This document shows positions 41,880 through 53,685 of a DNA stretch of 64,000 nucleotides, piece after piece. The notes beneath the pieces were generated by a model. It saw nothing but the letters and a program-made list of their open reading frames with translations. It did no database searches and was not told the DNA's origin. Origin of the DNA: Sabellastarte sp. h YS-2021. Its lineage: Eukaryota; Annelida; Polychaeta; Sabellida; Sabellidae. The stretch spans positions 29,392,614 to 29,456,613 of the forward strand of contig OZ024930.1 in NCBI GenBank assembly GCA_964017235.1, written 5' to 3'. Every line of letters starts with the position of its first letter. The first letter of the stretch is position 1. The position numbers were made by a program, and so were the translations under genes.

Positions 41880-44448
41880 TTATAGTTTAAATAATGTGTC
41901 ATTTGTCGGTTTCTTGTCATCCATCAACTCCTCATATCATATTTTTGGTGATTTCAACATTCATGTCGATGTACCAGGTGGTGATGGTTATAAATTTATG
42001 ACCTTTCTTGACTCATGTAATCTGAAACAGTTAGTTAATCAACCTACCCACTTGCATGGTCACTCACTGATCTCATTCTTTCTCCCATCAATCAGAATAT
42101 TATTGTTGATGTCAAAATTTGTTATTTTTTATCTGATCATGCATTAGTCAAATGCTAAATCGTCCTCCCTCATCAAGCTGCTCATACTCCAAACAAGATT
42201 CAATACAGACTGATCTTAAAAATACTTTCTTTGTGAAATCTCCTGCTAATGCTGTTGTAGACCTTTATGAGCAATATGTACATGACTTGATGGATGTTCT
42301 TGGTAAGCATGCACCACTGATATCTAGACTGAAAAAGAAAGATTCTGCAGATTCGGTGTCTGATTCTTATTGACGTGTTAAGTCGCTTAGACGTCAGTTT
42401 GAAAGAACTTGGCTTAGGACCAAGAATCCACTGAACAGAAGTCGGCTTTATCGCCAAATTGCTCGGTGTAATTCATTGGTTAACAAGGAGAAGTCAGACT
42501 ACTGTAGTAAACTTATCTCTGATAGAAGTCAAGACTGTAGAAAATTATGGCATGTGCTGCGAAAAACCTTGAGTAGGGTCTCTGAAGTGACACTCTCACC
42601 TCAAGAATCTGACAAGGCATTGGCTGACCAGTTTATCTCCTTTTTCCATAATAAAATCAAGACAATTAGAGATACTTTCATCCCCTATGGCACTGAAATG
42701 GATGTTCATCCTTCTTCTAATCCTCCTAATATTACTGCCTTTACTAAAGTTCCTTAAAATACTGTCAATAAAATCATAAGAAAGTCGCCTATGAAATCCT
42801 GCCTGTTGGATCCTTGGCCTACATTTCTCACAAAAAATGTAGTGACATACTATTACCATCAATTACAAAGTTGGTTAACTGCGCACTCATGGAGGGTTGC
42901 GTCACTGATGGTTTCAAAACTGTTGTAGTTAGTCCTCTTATTAAAAAGGCTACTCTTCCTGCAGATGATTTTAAGAACTATCGTCCTATATCTGGCCTTA
43001 GTTTCATATCTAAATTGGTTGAACGACTGGTTGCTAAGCAACTGTTAGAACATATTCATGTCCATAACTTAGACAATCCATATCAATCAGTATATAAAAC
43101 AGGTCACTTGACTGAGACAGCTCTTCTTTCTATAAAAAATTAAGTTCACCTATCTTTGTCAAGAGGCGAACCTACTGCCCTGATACTGCTCGATCTCTTG
43201 GCAGCATTTGATACAAATTGATCATTCCACCCTTCTTCATTGTCATCATACCTGGTTTGGAATTGGTGGTTCTGTTCTGAAATGGTTCACCTACCTATCT
43301 GAGCACTATCAGTCAATAAAAATTGGTTCTACTCTCTCTGATCTTTGTAAAGTCCTGTTTGGTCTGCCCCAAGGCTCTGGCTTGGGTCCTTTATTATTTT
43401 CTCTGTATACAACCCCCCTTAGTTTGGTTATTGGTAAACACAAAGGAGTAAAGTTTCATTGTTATGCAGATGACACTCAAGTCTATATCCATCTATCCCA
43501 GAAGAATTCATCTGCTACCTTCAAAAAGTTGAACAGGTGCCTGGATGATATAAAAGGAGTGGATGTCAGCCAGTAAACTCAAACTTAATCCAGATAAAAC
43601 TGACTTTATTGTATTTGGTTCAAAAAGACAGAGGGACAAATTGAAAGTGTATTTTCCATCTACCATCTTGGGTAGTCCTTGCTGCCCTGCTGAGTTGGTC
43701 AAGAATCTGGGTGTGGCTCGATTCTGATTTTTCCTTGTCCAAACATGTTCAGAATGTCTGCAATAGTTTTGTGCAACTCCGTGATTTTAGACATGTCAGG
43801 CGGTTTTTTACTCATGAGGCTTCTGTACTTGTGGCCAATGCTCTTGTTAGTAGTCGGCTGGATTACTGTAACTCACTTTTCAGGAGTCTCTCTAAGTTCA
43901 GTCTTCGTAAATTACAGTGCATCCAAAACACTGCAGTTAGAATCGTATCAAATACCAGCAGATACACTAGTACAACTCCTGTTCTTAAGAAACTGCTTTG
44001 GCTTCCTGTTGAACATCGCTCAGTCTTTAAAACAGCCACCCTTGTTTATAAGTTTCTCCACACTGGTTTTCCCAAGTATTTTGCTCCATACATCTCTTCC
44101 TACAGCAGTTCCTACAGTACCAGGCGCAGTCAGAGTGGTGGTAATTTCCTTGTCATTCCCAAGTTTCAACCCTCAGTCCATAAATCTGTCAAACAGTTTT
44201 GTTATAGTTTTGCTTTGGATGCTCCCACTGTATGAAATGCTCTTCCTGAGGAGGATTTGTGCGTCCCCCTCTCTTGCCAGAAAAAGCCTCAAAACCTACC
44301 TTTGCACCAAGGCATACAAGTGCTTGGACTCTTTTCTGTCCCTAGATATTGAAATTGATTGACTCTTTTTTTGTGCCTTAGAGTCCACTTTGAATAGGGG
44401 AGATTAAGTGCTATAAAAGTCCAATTAGAACAGAATTAAAATTAAAAA
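41880..44448 (+). mobile_element. L2-like (CR1/L2 group) LINE, 5'-truncated, plus strand
   Basis: Starts inside the endonuclease (HIFGDFNIHVDVPG, QLVNQPTHLHGHS, 41896-42147), continues through the linker and RT (NYRPISGLSFISKLVERL about 42970; GLPQGSGLGPLLFSLYTTPL and YADDTQVYIHLS at 43208-43576) to the C-terminal domain 43711-44362 (FVQLRDFRHVRRFFT, SRLDYCNSLF, FKTATLVYKFLHTGFPKYF). The 3' end reads GAGATTAAGTGCTATAAAAG and then AT-rich. At least six stops or frameshifts. The 3' end is shared with the copy ending near 51475. Confidence 0.88.
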
Positions 44449-44609
44449 CAGACCTGCATAGTTTCATATTTTAGTCCAGAAAAGTCACTTTGAAACTGCA
44501 TATCAAAGACGTCATTGGCACAGTATGGTGTATGGTTAAAATCCATAAACTATCAATTCTTGCTTGAATTTAATAAGTGATGCCAACATATGTTATCATT
44601 CCTCCAGTC

Positions 44610-44624
44610 CCCCCCCCCCCCCCA
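44610..44624 (+). repeat. Poly-C tract
   Basis: A run of about 15 C in an AT-rich context. Length in the assembly may be unreliable. Confidence 0.85.
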
Positions 44625-44930
44625 ACACAAGAAAATGCATTATGGGATTATTATATTTATTATAATATCAATAATAGATAAATGTGACTACTAAAAGACT
44701 TGTAATATCATATATAGCACATCAATTATACACAACATACTCTGGCTTCGATATAATACATAAAGGTCAAATGACTGTCAAGCTGACCAAAATTGGTTAT
44801 GATATAAAATCAATATACATAAAGGTCAAGTAAAGGTCAAGTCGACCAATGATACTTGGGAGTTAAAAATAACTAGTGACAGAGCCCTGCCCCAAGGGGG
44901 GAGGGAATGTGAAACATGTTAAGATGTTAA

Positions 44931-45420
44931 AGGTGAAAGGTCACCAATAAAAGAATTAAGAGTACACATATATAGTAACCAACCTGAATTATCTCAGATG
45001 GCGCAAAGGTCACCCGAAGGTCAAAGCGACCATTTAATACTTAAGACTCATAGTTAAATGAGATTAAGAATAATATTAAAACGTGAAGGTCACACTAGTT
45101 GAACTCAATACAACAGTAACTATGGGTGGTTACATGATAACTAGAACCCTAGGGTAGTACATAACACTACAAGGGTTGTATAAAAACTGCTGTTTGAAGG
45201 GAAAACAAGGCCCCTATGACGAGATATGCATAAAGGTTAATCTGAAAATGAGGTGAAAAGTCACCAATAAAAGAATTAAAGAGTACACATGTATAGTAAC
45301 CAGAATGAATTATCTCAGGTGGCACAAGGTCACCCAAAGGTCATTGCGACCATTAAATATGTAAGAGTTATAGTTAAGTGAAATTAAAAATAATGTTAAA
45401 AAAGTGAAGACCAGATGAAT
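44931..45420 (+). repeat. Direct repeat pair of about 170 bp, offset 320 bp
   Basis: AGGTGAAAGGTCACCAATAA at 44931 and AGGTGAAAAGTCACCAATAA at 45251 each lead into matching blocks (AGAATTAA, AGTACACAT, ATTATCTCAG, AAGGTCACCC, GCGACCATT). Rich in AAGGTCA motifs. They lie just upstream of the plus-strand DIRS-like element and might be its terminal or leader repeats. Confidence 0.75.
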
Positions 45421-46275
45421 AAAAACAATAAATGAATAATGTACGCATGCATACCAGAAACAGTTCTACTGCAGTACATAATGACAAGGCAACATGTTAT
45501 CACAGCAACACAATGTGTACATGTAATATCACCAGTTTACATGAAATATAAAATATACAATTGCTAAGGAGTGCAGTTCCTTCACAGTCCCGACCTTCGC
45601 CCAGATGTCCAGGAATACTGTAGCTCTCAGAGAGCGCAAAGCACACAACAGTAGTGAAGCACATGACAAATGAAGATGGCTTGAGCTCAATCTCTACCGG
45701 TCCATATGCTATTTCTTATACACCAATGAAAGTTTACCTGATGTTTCTCAGGATCACAAGGTCAAGGTTAAAAATCAAAGTCACACAAATAGTCACCAAC
45801 AAGGTTCAGAAAAGGCTATTAAGATTCAACAGGACCCCAACCAGCAACCTATACAAAAGCAGGTACAACATAGTACATTGATTGTGGATCATGGTTATGT
45901 AGGTCAGGAAGGTCAAACTCATCAACCAATGATCACCCAACATGGTGACAATTACACGGATCTGGATTCAGATGTAGAACCTATACATTCAGATAAGATT
46001 CCGGATCATGTCTTACATCACAAACATTTGTGTCAAGACTATAATAACTGTATACAGTAGACTGGTTTTGAAGTAGGATTTGTACCTCTTACTCCACTCC
46101 TAGTATATGAGGGTCCCCCAAAATCTGGCAAGCATGTCCAGATATAATTCAAGCACATAAGTTGATTCAAAAATCTGGCTTGCCAATTTTTTTATCTTGT
46201 AGGATACCCATTCAAGGTTAGTTAAAATCTGATAAATGGCAATATTATTTACCAGATTACTGGGATAAGCAATTA

Positions 46276-46935
46276 GTGGATCTTTTCACTTATGGTTTCC
46301 CTCTGGATTTCGAAAGAAAAGTTATTTTACAATCTATGGAAGAAAACCACAAGTCAGCGTTACATTTTCCCCAGGAAATTGATAAATATATTGAAACAGA
46401 AATAAAACATGAGACATTACTTGGTCCCTTCCAATCTTTACCCATAGATTCATACATTTCTCCCCTTATGACAAGATCTAAGCAAAATTCTGAAAAACGC
46501 AGAACAATTATGGACTTGAGTTGGTCGAAAGGTCATGCAGTTAATACTGGGGTTTACAAAAATAAATACTTAGGTACATACTTTAAATTACAATACCATT
46601 CAATAGATAATATCACGATGACACTTAACACCTTAGGACCTGGGGCAATGTTGTACAAAGTCGACATTAGCCGCGCCTTTAGGCAGATTAGGATAGACCC
46701 CAGGGACATAGATTTTTAGGTATCTCTCATAATAACCTGTATCTGGATCAAAGTTTCCCATGTCACAGATACATTTTCTTCCAGCGTTGCAGCGACGCTA
46801 TACTTCATATCATGCGTCAACATGGCTTTCCAGGACTTTGGGACTATATTGACAATCTGATATATACAGGTTTGCCCTCTACAATTCATCAGTCATATCA
46901 ATTGCTCTTATCTTTATTGCATGAACTAGACTGGA
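46276..46935 (+). pseudogene. DIRS-like reverse transcriptase with YIDN in place of YIDD
   Basis: FTYGFPLDFERK, NHKSALHFPQEIDKYIETE, RRTIMDLSWSKGHAVN and MLYKVDISRAFRQIRIDP are intact to a stop at 46717-46719. The next part is in a shifted frame: YIFFQRCSDAILHIMRQHGF, then DYIDNLIYTGLPS. The second catalytic aspartate is Asn (AAT, 46854-46856), which would abolish polymerase activity. Motif A DISRAFR keeps its Asp. Confidence 0.85.
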
Positions 46936-46975
46936 GATTAGTATCGAAAAATTAGCCGCACCTACAACATCAGTA

Positions 46976-47764
46976 GTGTGCCTAGGTATTAACATAGATA
47001 CCATATGTAGAACCATATTGATTCCAGACCAAAAATTGCAAGAAATTAAAACTCTTTGCCAAACTTGGTCCCGGAAATCTTACTGCACTAAAAACCAGTT
47101 GCAGTCCCTATTAGGCTCCCTACTTTACATAACTAAATGTGTGAAGCCCGCAAGGTCGTGTCTGAACAGAATGCTGGCAGTATTGAGGGAAAACTATGAA
47201 AAATCAAAAATTAAACTTACTCTAGCTTTTTTCAAGGACCTCAACTGGTTCACTGCATTTTTGCAGCAATATAATGGTATAACTTTTTATGATAATCAAA
47301 GAATAGATGAAGTTATATATCTTGATGCATGTCTTACTGGCTTGGGGGGTACCTTCAATAATATGGTGTATACCCTTTCTATTCCCCTCAATTATGGTGG
47401 TTTCAATATTAATCATCATGAAATGATTAATATCATGGTTGCTCTCAAAATATGGGGCCACATATGGGCTAATAAAAAGGTACATATTTACTGTGATAAT
47501 TTGCCGGTGGTTGAAGTTCTGAATAGTGGACACGATAGAGATGATACCCTTGATGCATGTGCTAGAAATATCTGGTTATTGTCAGCCTTATATAATATTA
47601 CATTAAATGTCACTCACATTGCTGGTTCTGAGAACAATGTTTCTGACCTTCTATCCAGATGGAAAAATACCAGACAAGACTATGAAAAAATGTATCAAAA
47701 AATTCCAAATCCGCAATGGATTGTTCCACATAGAGATTTATTACTATTTAATGATAATATATAA
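46976..47764 (+). CDS. RT connection and RNase H domain of the DIRS-like element (open frame)
   Basis: 262 open codons. LGINIDTICRTILIPDQKLQ starts the RT thumb; LQSLLGSLLYITKCVKPAR follows. RNase H: VIYLDACLTGLGGTF (first Asp), HHEMINIMVALKIW (Glu), IYCDNLPVVEVLNSG (Asp) and NNVSDLLSRW. It ends at the typical NPQW before the recombinase. Confidence 0.82.
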   Translation: MCLGINIDTICRTILIPDQKLQEIKTLCQTWSRKSYCTKNQLQSLLGSLLYITKCVKPARSCLNRMLAVLRENYEKSKIKLTLAFFKDLNWFTAFLQQYNGITFYDNQRIDEVIYLDACLTGLGGTFNNMVYTLSIPLNYGGFNINHHEMINIMVALKIWGHIWANKKVHIYCDNLPVVEVLNSGHDRDDTLDACARNIWLLSALYNITLNVTHIAGSENNVSDLLSRWKNTRQDYEKMYQKIPNPQWIVPHRDLLLFNDNI

Positions 47765-47787
47765 TACTTTCAGATTTTGTTCCTGGG

Positions 47788-48473
47788 ATGGCCCAGCTCG
47801 CCACCAGAGCCTGGCCCAGATTACAGTTATCTTATCGCCCGGCCACAAAAAGGAATTATGACAGGATGTTCTCGGATTTTATGGCCTTCCTGGTATCGAC
47901 TGGGCTATCCATGAATCAGGTAACAAATTGGCAATTATTAATCTTCATGGAGTATTTGCATGAGAATCACCATTCACCATCGAATATAGCAAATTATTTG
48001 GCAGCCATTAGAGCCAATTTCATTTTGTATGGCTTTCCCACTTTTATGTTCAAAGATGAGTAACTCTGGGATGGGTAACTCTGTCATATGCCCTATCACA
48101 GTAATGAAAGCAATGTTGCATCATAGGTCAGTCAATCCCAATGATCCACTATTCACCATCTCACATGCAGGTAGGACTACTGTATTAACAGATTCGATGG
48201 CTAAGAAACATTTAAAATTAGTAGGTACAAAATTACAATACCCATTTGACATTTCATATGTTTAGAAAAGGGAGTACCTCTTGGGCATTTCAACATGAAG
48301 TCCCATTGCAGGACATAATAGTGCATGGCACCTGGTCATCCAATGCCGTATGGAAATATATTAAGTCAGTCCCTACTGCTGCTTCCCCTGTATCATCTAC
48401 TTTTCGCAATTTTCTACATACCTTTGGTGCCTTTCTATCATCAAAATATTCCAAAAAATATTATTTATTATAA
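47788..48473 (+). pseudogene. Tyrosine recombinase of the DIRS-like element, internally deleted
   Basis: The N-terminal core-binding part is open (LQLSYRPATKRNYDRMFSDF, IANYLAAIRANFILYG). At about 48058 it jumps from MFKDE straight to LWDGNSVICPITVMKAM, skipping roughly 90 residues that should hold the first catalytic Arg. After a frameshift near 48245 the C-terminus has HMFRKGSTSWAF (H-x-x-R), then GTWSS and the Tyr region. It would join DNA ends of circular intermediates if intact. Confidence 0.82.
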
Positions 48474-48984
48474 ATTAAATTATTATTTTACCTGCTGAGC
48501 TATGGTTTCATCCTCAAATTTTTCATATTGTGGCTTCCAGTGTTTCATCATTTCAAATTTCAAAACAGGTCCATTACCCTAACCTCTTTCCTTCACCTCT
48601 CCTTTCTTTTGACCTTGAATACTATATAACATGGGGAGTTAGTATTTTCTTACATTTTTGGGTTATAAAAATTAAAATTGGGCTCATAATGCACTCTTAA
48701 ATAGCTTAAAAATTAATTTTCTTCAGCAAGGTTGGGTGGTAGGTTTGGGAGTAACTTCTGCTTTACTATCTAAACTAAGCATATCCCTTAATATCTATGT
48801 CTTAGTATTTTAATATTATGTCTTTTACAAATATGTTAGATACATAAAATATAGTCATAAATTATAATAAATTATTTAATCCAATTGGTTTCTTGCTTGT
48901 CCCCCTGGTGGGGAAATGTAATCTAATCTACTGCTTTGCAGCGGCAATATCTTCCGCACAAAGGGGAATTCAGTGCACTAGCTA

Positions 48985-49850
48985 AAAAAATCATTTATCA
49001 TAGGGAGAGTCGAGGGGCGTAATCCCCGGGAGGGAAGACTAAGTTCGGAAACTAGAGTTGAAGAGCTGGGTTTTGAGGTGTTTCCAAAAAGATACAATAG
49101 AGGGACTGTTTCTTATTTGGAAGGGGAAAAAGTTCCAAAGAACCAGTCATAGTGACTGAAAGAATTAGAGAAGTGTTTGATTGATTTATGAACTCTACGG
49201 TCGAAAGTGGGGGTATGAAAGAACTTGAGTTTGGGGGTGCTTTGCCTTGTGTTTCTGGAAGAGGTGTAGAGGTGAATTAATTCTCTTAGGTAAACTGGTT
49301 GACCTTGGTTGAGAATATTGTATGTAATGAGGCCTACCCTGTACCTGACTGGGAGCCAATGCAGTTTTTTAGTTGAGGGGTAATGTGAGAGAATTTATAG
49401 GAATGGGTGACAACCCTGCAAAGTGAGTTTTAGACTAACTGCAATCTCTTTAACTCAAAATCAGTAAGTGATAAGCACAGTGAATTTTAATAGTCCAATC
49501 TGCTGCTCACCAAAGCATTTGCTAACAGAACTGAAGGTCTAGAAGGGCACGACTTCTGTAGAGGTCTCTCGCATGAACTCTAGTGGACTTTATGACCTGT
49601 GACATGTGGTCTGAGAAATTGAAATTGTAGTCGAACACCACTTCAAGGTTCCTGACACTTTGTGCTGGTGAGACCTGATTTCCAAGAATATTGATAGGGA
49701 AGTGAGGAAGGAGTTGCTTGCGGTTTTTGGGAGCCAATGAGAATAAGCTCAGTTTTGTCAGGGCTAAGTTTTAGTTTATTTGTATACATGAAATTTTGAA
49801 TGCCGTTTAGGCAAAATAGGATCACAGGATAAAATTAGGTAAAGGACAGT
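48985..49850 (-). mobile_element. L2-like LINE, 3' part, minus strand
   Basis: Minus strand: NKLKLSPDKTELILIGSQK, a shifted frame with VSPAQSVRNLEVVFDYNFNF and VHARDLYRSRALL, then further fragments (LHWLPVRYRVGLITYNIL, near 49330) to a GC-rich 3' end GGGGATTACGCCCCTCGACT. The RT core is missing, a typical 5' truncation. Confidence 0.8.
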
Positions 49851-49919
49851 CCATATATGATTTATATTCCATCACTTGTCCAGAATTGGGTATTATCCAG
49901 AGGCTAGGATTTATGTGGT

Positions 49920-51475
49920 ACAAATGTGTAGAGCAATTACTCACAAGGAGCAATTACTCACGTTGATGTACCTTGTACTGATAGTTACAAATTGGAATCC
50001 CTTTTAGAATCATGTAATCTAACACTGTCAGTTAACAATGCCACTCACTTGCACGGTCATATCCCCCAGTGATCAAGATATGTGGGTACATGTTGACATC
50101 CGTGAATTCATATCTGATCATGCAGTCATCAAATGTGCTATTGACTTTCCTTCCTCTCTTTCTACCTGTCAAACAAGAATTTCCTATAGGAGGTACCATC
50201 GTATAAATATGTCCGACCTTTGGTCTGACCTCAAATGCCTTTTGTGAAATGTCCAGCAAGTTCTGTCTCACAGCTCTATGATCAGTACGTACATGACTTG
50301 ACAGGCATGCTCCTCTTGTGTCCAGTTTGAAGATGAAACAGTGTGCGGACTGGCTGTCAGAGAGCTATCGCCTTGCAAAGTCACTCAGACGTCAATTTAA
50401 ATGGGCTTGGCGAAAAGATAAAGTCAATACAACAGGAGTCGTCTTCGGCGTCAAATCACCGGGTGTAATCATCTCGCCAACAGGGACAAGTCTGTCTATT
50501 ACAGGAAACTTATCTCCGACAACAGCCATGATTCTAAGAAACTATGGCGGGAGTTACACAAAGTCCTACATAGATCCCATGGCACTACTTTGCCCACTTG
50601 TGAATCCTCAAATCATTGGCTGATCATCTTGCTACAATTTTTTCAAATAAAATCATGAAAATTCGTGAGACTTTCTCCTCATGTTTCCCATGTTTCCCAA
50701 GCAACATCTTGGGTAACCCCCTTCACCCCACCGAGTCAGTCAGGGTGTGTGGTTTGACTCTGATTTTACTTTCTCTAAACACGTCCAGAATGTTTGTAAA
50801 AGCTGCTTTATTCAGCTGAGGGATTTTAGAAATATTAGGCAGTTCTTGACTCAGGATGCAGCTGTGTCAGTTGCCAATGCTTTTGTTAGTAGTCGGTTGG
50901 ACTACTGTAACTCACTTTTCAGGAGTCTCTCCAAATTCAATCTTCATAGATTACAATCTATCCAAAATAGTGTAGCTAGAATTGTTACAAATTCGAGTAA
51001 ATATAGTTGGATAACTCCAATACTCAGGAAACTCCATTGGCCCCCTATTCAGTTTTACTCAGAGTTCAAACTGGCTACCCTGGTGTACAAGTTTATTCAT
51101 ACTGGTTTTCCTAAATATTTTGCTCCACATCTATCCACATACCGCACTACTTACTAGACGTAGTCAGAGTGTTGCCAATTTCCTTAATGTACCAAAATTT
51201 CAGCCTAATATTCACAAGTCCACTAAGCAGTTTGGCTTCAGTTTTGCCTTTGATGCTCTCACTGTTTAGAATTCACTTCCTGAAGACATTCGTGCATCAC
51301 CCACTATTGCCTCCTTTAGAAAGAAGCTCCAAACCTATCTCTACACAAAGGCATATCCTCCTTAGCTCATTTTCTCTTATGGCTTCTCCATGGTGCTGAC
51401 CTATTTCTGTCCCTGGACTTAGAGTCCACTACTCAGTTGAGATTAAGCGCTATAAAAGTCGAATTAGAATTAGAA
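49920..51475 (+). mobile_element. L2-like LINE with RT core deleted, plus strand
   Basis: Endonuclease end and linker fragments at 49950-50690 (SLRRQFKWAWRK, KIMKIRETFSS), then a jump near 50695 to the RT C-terminus (NILGNPLHPTESVR, WFDSDFTFSKHVQNVCKSCF, SRLDYCNSLFRSLSKF, FIHTGFPKYFAPHLS). The whole palm with YADD is absent. The 3' end GAGATTAAGCGCTATAAAAG matches the copy ending near 44448, so they are one family. Confidence 0.85.
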
Positions 51476-51479
51476 GGAC

Positions 51480-53085
51480 ACAAATTTAGAGGTCGGAATT
51501 TCGAGTATAAAATGCAGGAACAAGCAAACAGATTTTCATTGTCACAATAGATATTGTCAGAAGCACATATCCCTCGGTATTTTTGTACAGGATCAAATAT
51601 GGTTATTGAAAATTTTCTTTTTAAGCGGTATTTTTGTCAAAATAAGAAACAATGTGGTTGATGTATAATTTACATATTTTGGCAGTCCAAATGTGAAAAC
51701 CATAATTGAAAAAATATTAAAAATGCCAATTCTGTAGTTCTGATGTGATGGGATCCAAATGTTATTGTGATTGTCCTTGACCTAATTTCTTGTGGTGATC
51801 TTGTTTCAATTTTTTGATTGGTCGACACTTGATACCTCTTTTTCCCAGAAATTTCATATAGATATTCAATATACCACAGCCCCTTAGACATTTCTGCATT
51901 TATCTTTTAAATTCTTCACTAGGGCTTCAGTACTATTTTGTTGACCTGCAGACCATAATCTCTTATACTACTCCTGCTACAGCCAACTAATTATAAAATT
52001 ATGTTGATCCTGCCGACTTGTTGACCTTCCCAGGCTGATAATTTCAACCACATAGCACAAAATATTTAACATAAATCCCTATTTGTCATCTTTGTCGACC
52101 TGTTTCCCCGATCATTCATACTCTTGGTTATATTTATACCGACTTTGTCTACTTGCTGAGCTGTCAACCTCATACATCTTTTAAATTACAAGTCCATTAT
52201 ACTTATATTATATTGAATTATACTTTAAACAATGATTTAGAAAGTGATATTCCTGTGTTTCATACTTTTCATACACAAATTGGGTGTACCCATAGTCTGC
52301 ATGTCAACAGATGCCACTCAAACCGACACTACAAAATGCAATGACTGCCAATATGAGGAACATCTAGTACTACAGAAGAAGTAATGCATCATCAGAGATA
52401 CCATAAAACAAACAACAGACAAAAACTAGGAACCCCTCACCTCCAAGGAGGATAGGCAGAAAATGCCTTTGCCGAACTACACATCATATCAAAAATGGAT
52501 GAAAAGGTCTAACAAAGAGACAACACCCAAAAGGCCTCATGGGTTTAAGAAGGCCAAAAGCAGCCCAGCATTCACCAGTCCTGGGATCACAATTTCTAGC
52601 AATTAAAGAATACCACATAATCCCCATCTGAAGAAACCCCGGGCACTAACCATAGACAATAATATCTATGAAGCAATCTGCAGCTTAAAACCTACAAGGC
52701 CAACTATTGCAACCTTCCCAAGGTGTATCCATCTGCCACCACCAAAAGATGGTGCTTGGTCTTATAGGACTAACAAATTTTAAAAAAAGGATTAACAGAC
52801 TCATTACAATAAATATTTGGATGATGTATGTTCTAGCAACCCTTATTCTTGTGAAATAACAGACTTATTCCAATAGAAATTTTTGGATTATTTATGATTT
52901 ATTGCATTATAACCTTTGATAATATTGTCAAAACAATATAAAATAAAACAACAAAATTTATAAAGATATAAATAAAAATAAACCCAAAACAGTTTTAACA
53001 GTTTCACGGTTCTAAGAATATAGATAAAATCATAATAACGATACTTGACTACACTACATCCATATTCAGTGGTTACCTTTAAAGA
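51480..53085. other. Unassigned region
   Basis: No supported gene. The plus frame around 52330-52790 has protein-like fragments (LPNYTSYQKWMKRSNKETTP, RCIHLPPPKDGAWSYRTNKF) with stops and could be another retroelement relic. I could not name it. Confidence 0.35.
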
Positions 53086-53090
53086 ATTAA

Positions 53091-53215
53091 TGCTTAACTG
53101 AAGGCAAGGAAATGAGCTACAGATACTCACCACTATTCAGCAATATGCCGATGATATAATAGTCAACCCAACACTGAAATTATTAAATACCAATTTAATA
53201 AAATTAGATTCGGCT
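53091..53215 (+). pseudogene. Reverse-transcriptase fragment with YADD box
   Basis: ILTTIQQYADDIIVNPTLKL, with TAT GCC GAT GAT at 53144-53155, reads as RT motif C of a LINE. Homology does not extend clearly on either side. Confidence 0.35.
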
Positions 53216-53429
53216 TAAAATAAACAACACCTGAATAATGTGGAATCAGTATGGAATCTACCCTTAATTGAACCAGTTCTCTAACAGGTACACATCCCCT
53301 ATACAACCACTGAACTGGTACAGAACCAGGGGTTCACTAAGAAATCCATAAGATACTTCAGGGACTCTATACAAAGATAATCCATAGCCTCTGATGTGAT
53401 TGCTTCAAAAGAAATAAGAGTCGAAATAC

Positions 53430-53685
53430 AAATAGGTTAGTTAAGGTTTCATATTTGCTCCTAGTGGAGCATAAGGCAGAACACATTTGCCTGTCTGCTG
53501 CTACCCTTGCTGCAGCCTTCCATCTCTTCCATGCCATTTCTTTCAGTTCTTTCTTGGCCATCCTCCTCCAAGTTTCCTTGGTCTACCTTTTTCCCTCTTC
53601 CCTTCCAGCATCCATTGTAAAACTATCATTCTATTGTCATTTATTTCTCTTCTCAAAATGTGCCCAATATATATCTCCATCTATT
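53430..53685 (-). pseudogene. RTE-like LINE, C-terminal fragment
   Basis: Minus strand: IGHILRREINDNRMIVLQWM, KREKGRPRK, then after a frameshift MAKKELKEMAWKRWKAAARV and ALCSTRSKYET. This is the typical tail after the RT thumb of RTE-type LINEs (WxGHVxR ... GRPRxxWRR ... LAxDRxxWR). Nothing of the catalytic core on this strand. Confidence 0.6.

Larger units (their letters stand above)
45590..48480 (+). mobile_element. DIRS-like tyrosine-recombinase retrotransposon, plus strand
   Basis: Contains an RT leader (about 46080-46270), RT (46276-46930), RNase H (46976-47764) and tyrosine recombinase (47788-48473), the domain order of DIRS-type elements. No gag was recognised upstream of 46080. Frames change between domains. 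The RT catalytic site is mutated and the recombinase has lost its middle. It is related to the minus-strand element at 30160-36150. Confidence 0.85.

Noticed and set aside
43745-44362. Second long frame over the LINE C-terminus
   Set aside because: The 43711 frame carries the LINE motifs; most of this one is its shadow, only its end continues the LINE after a frameshift.
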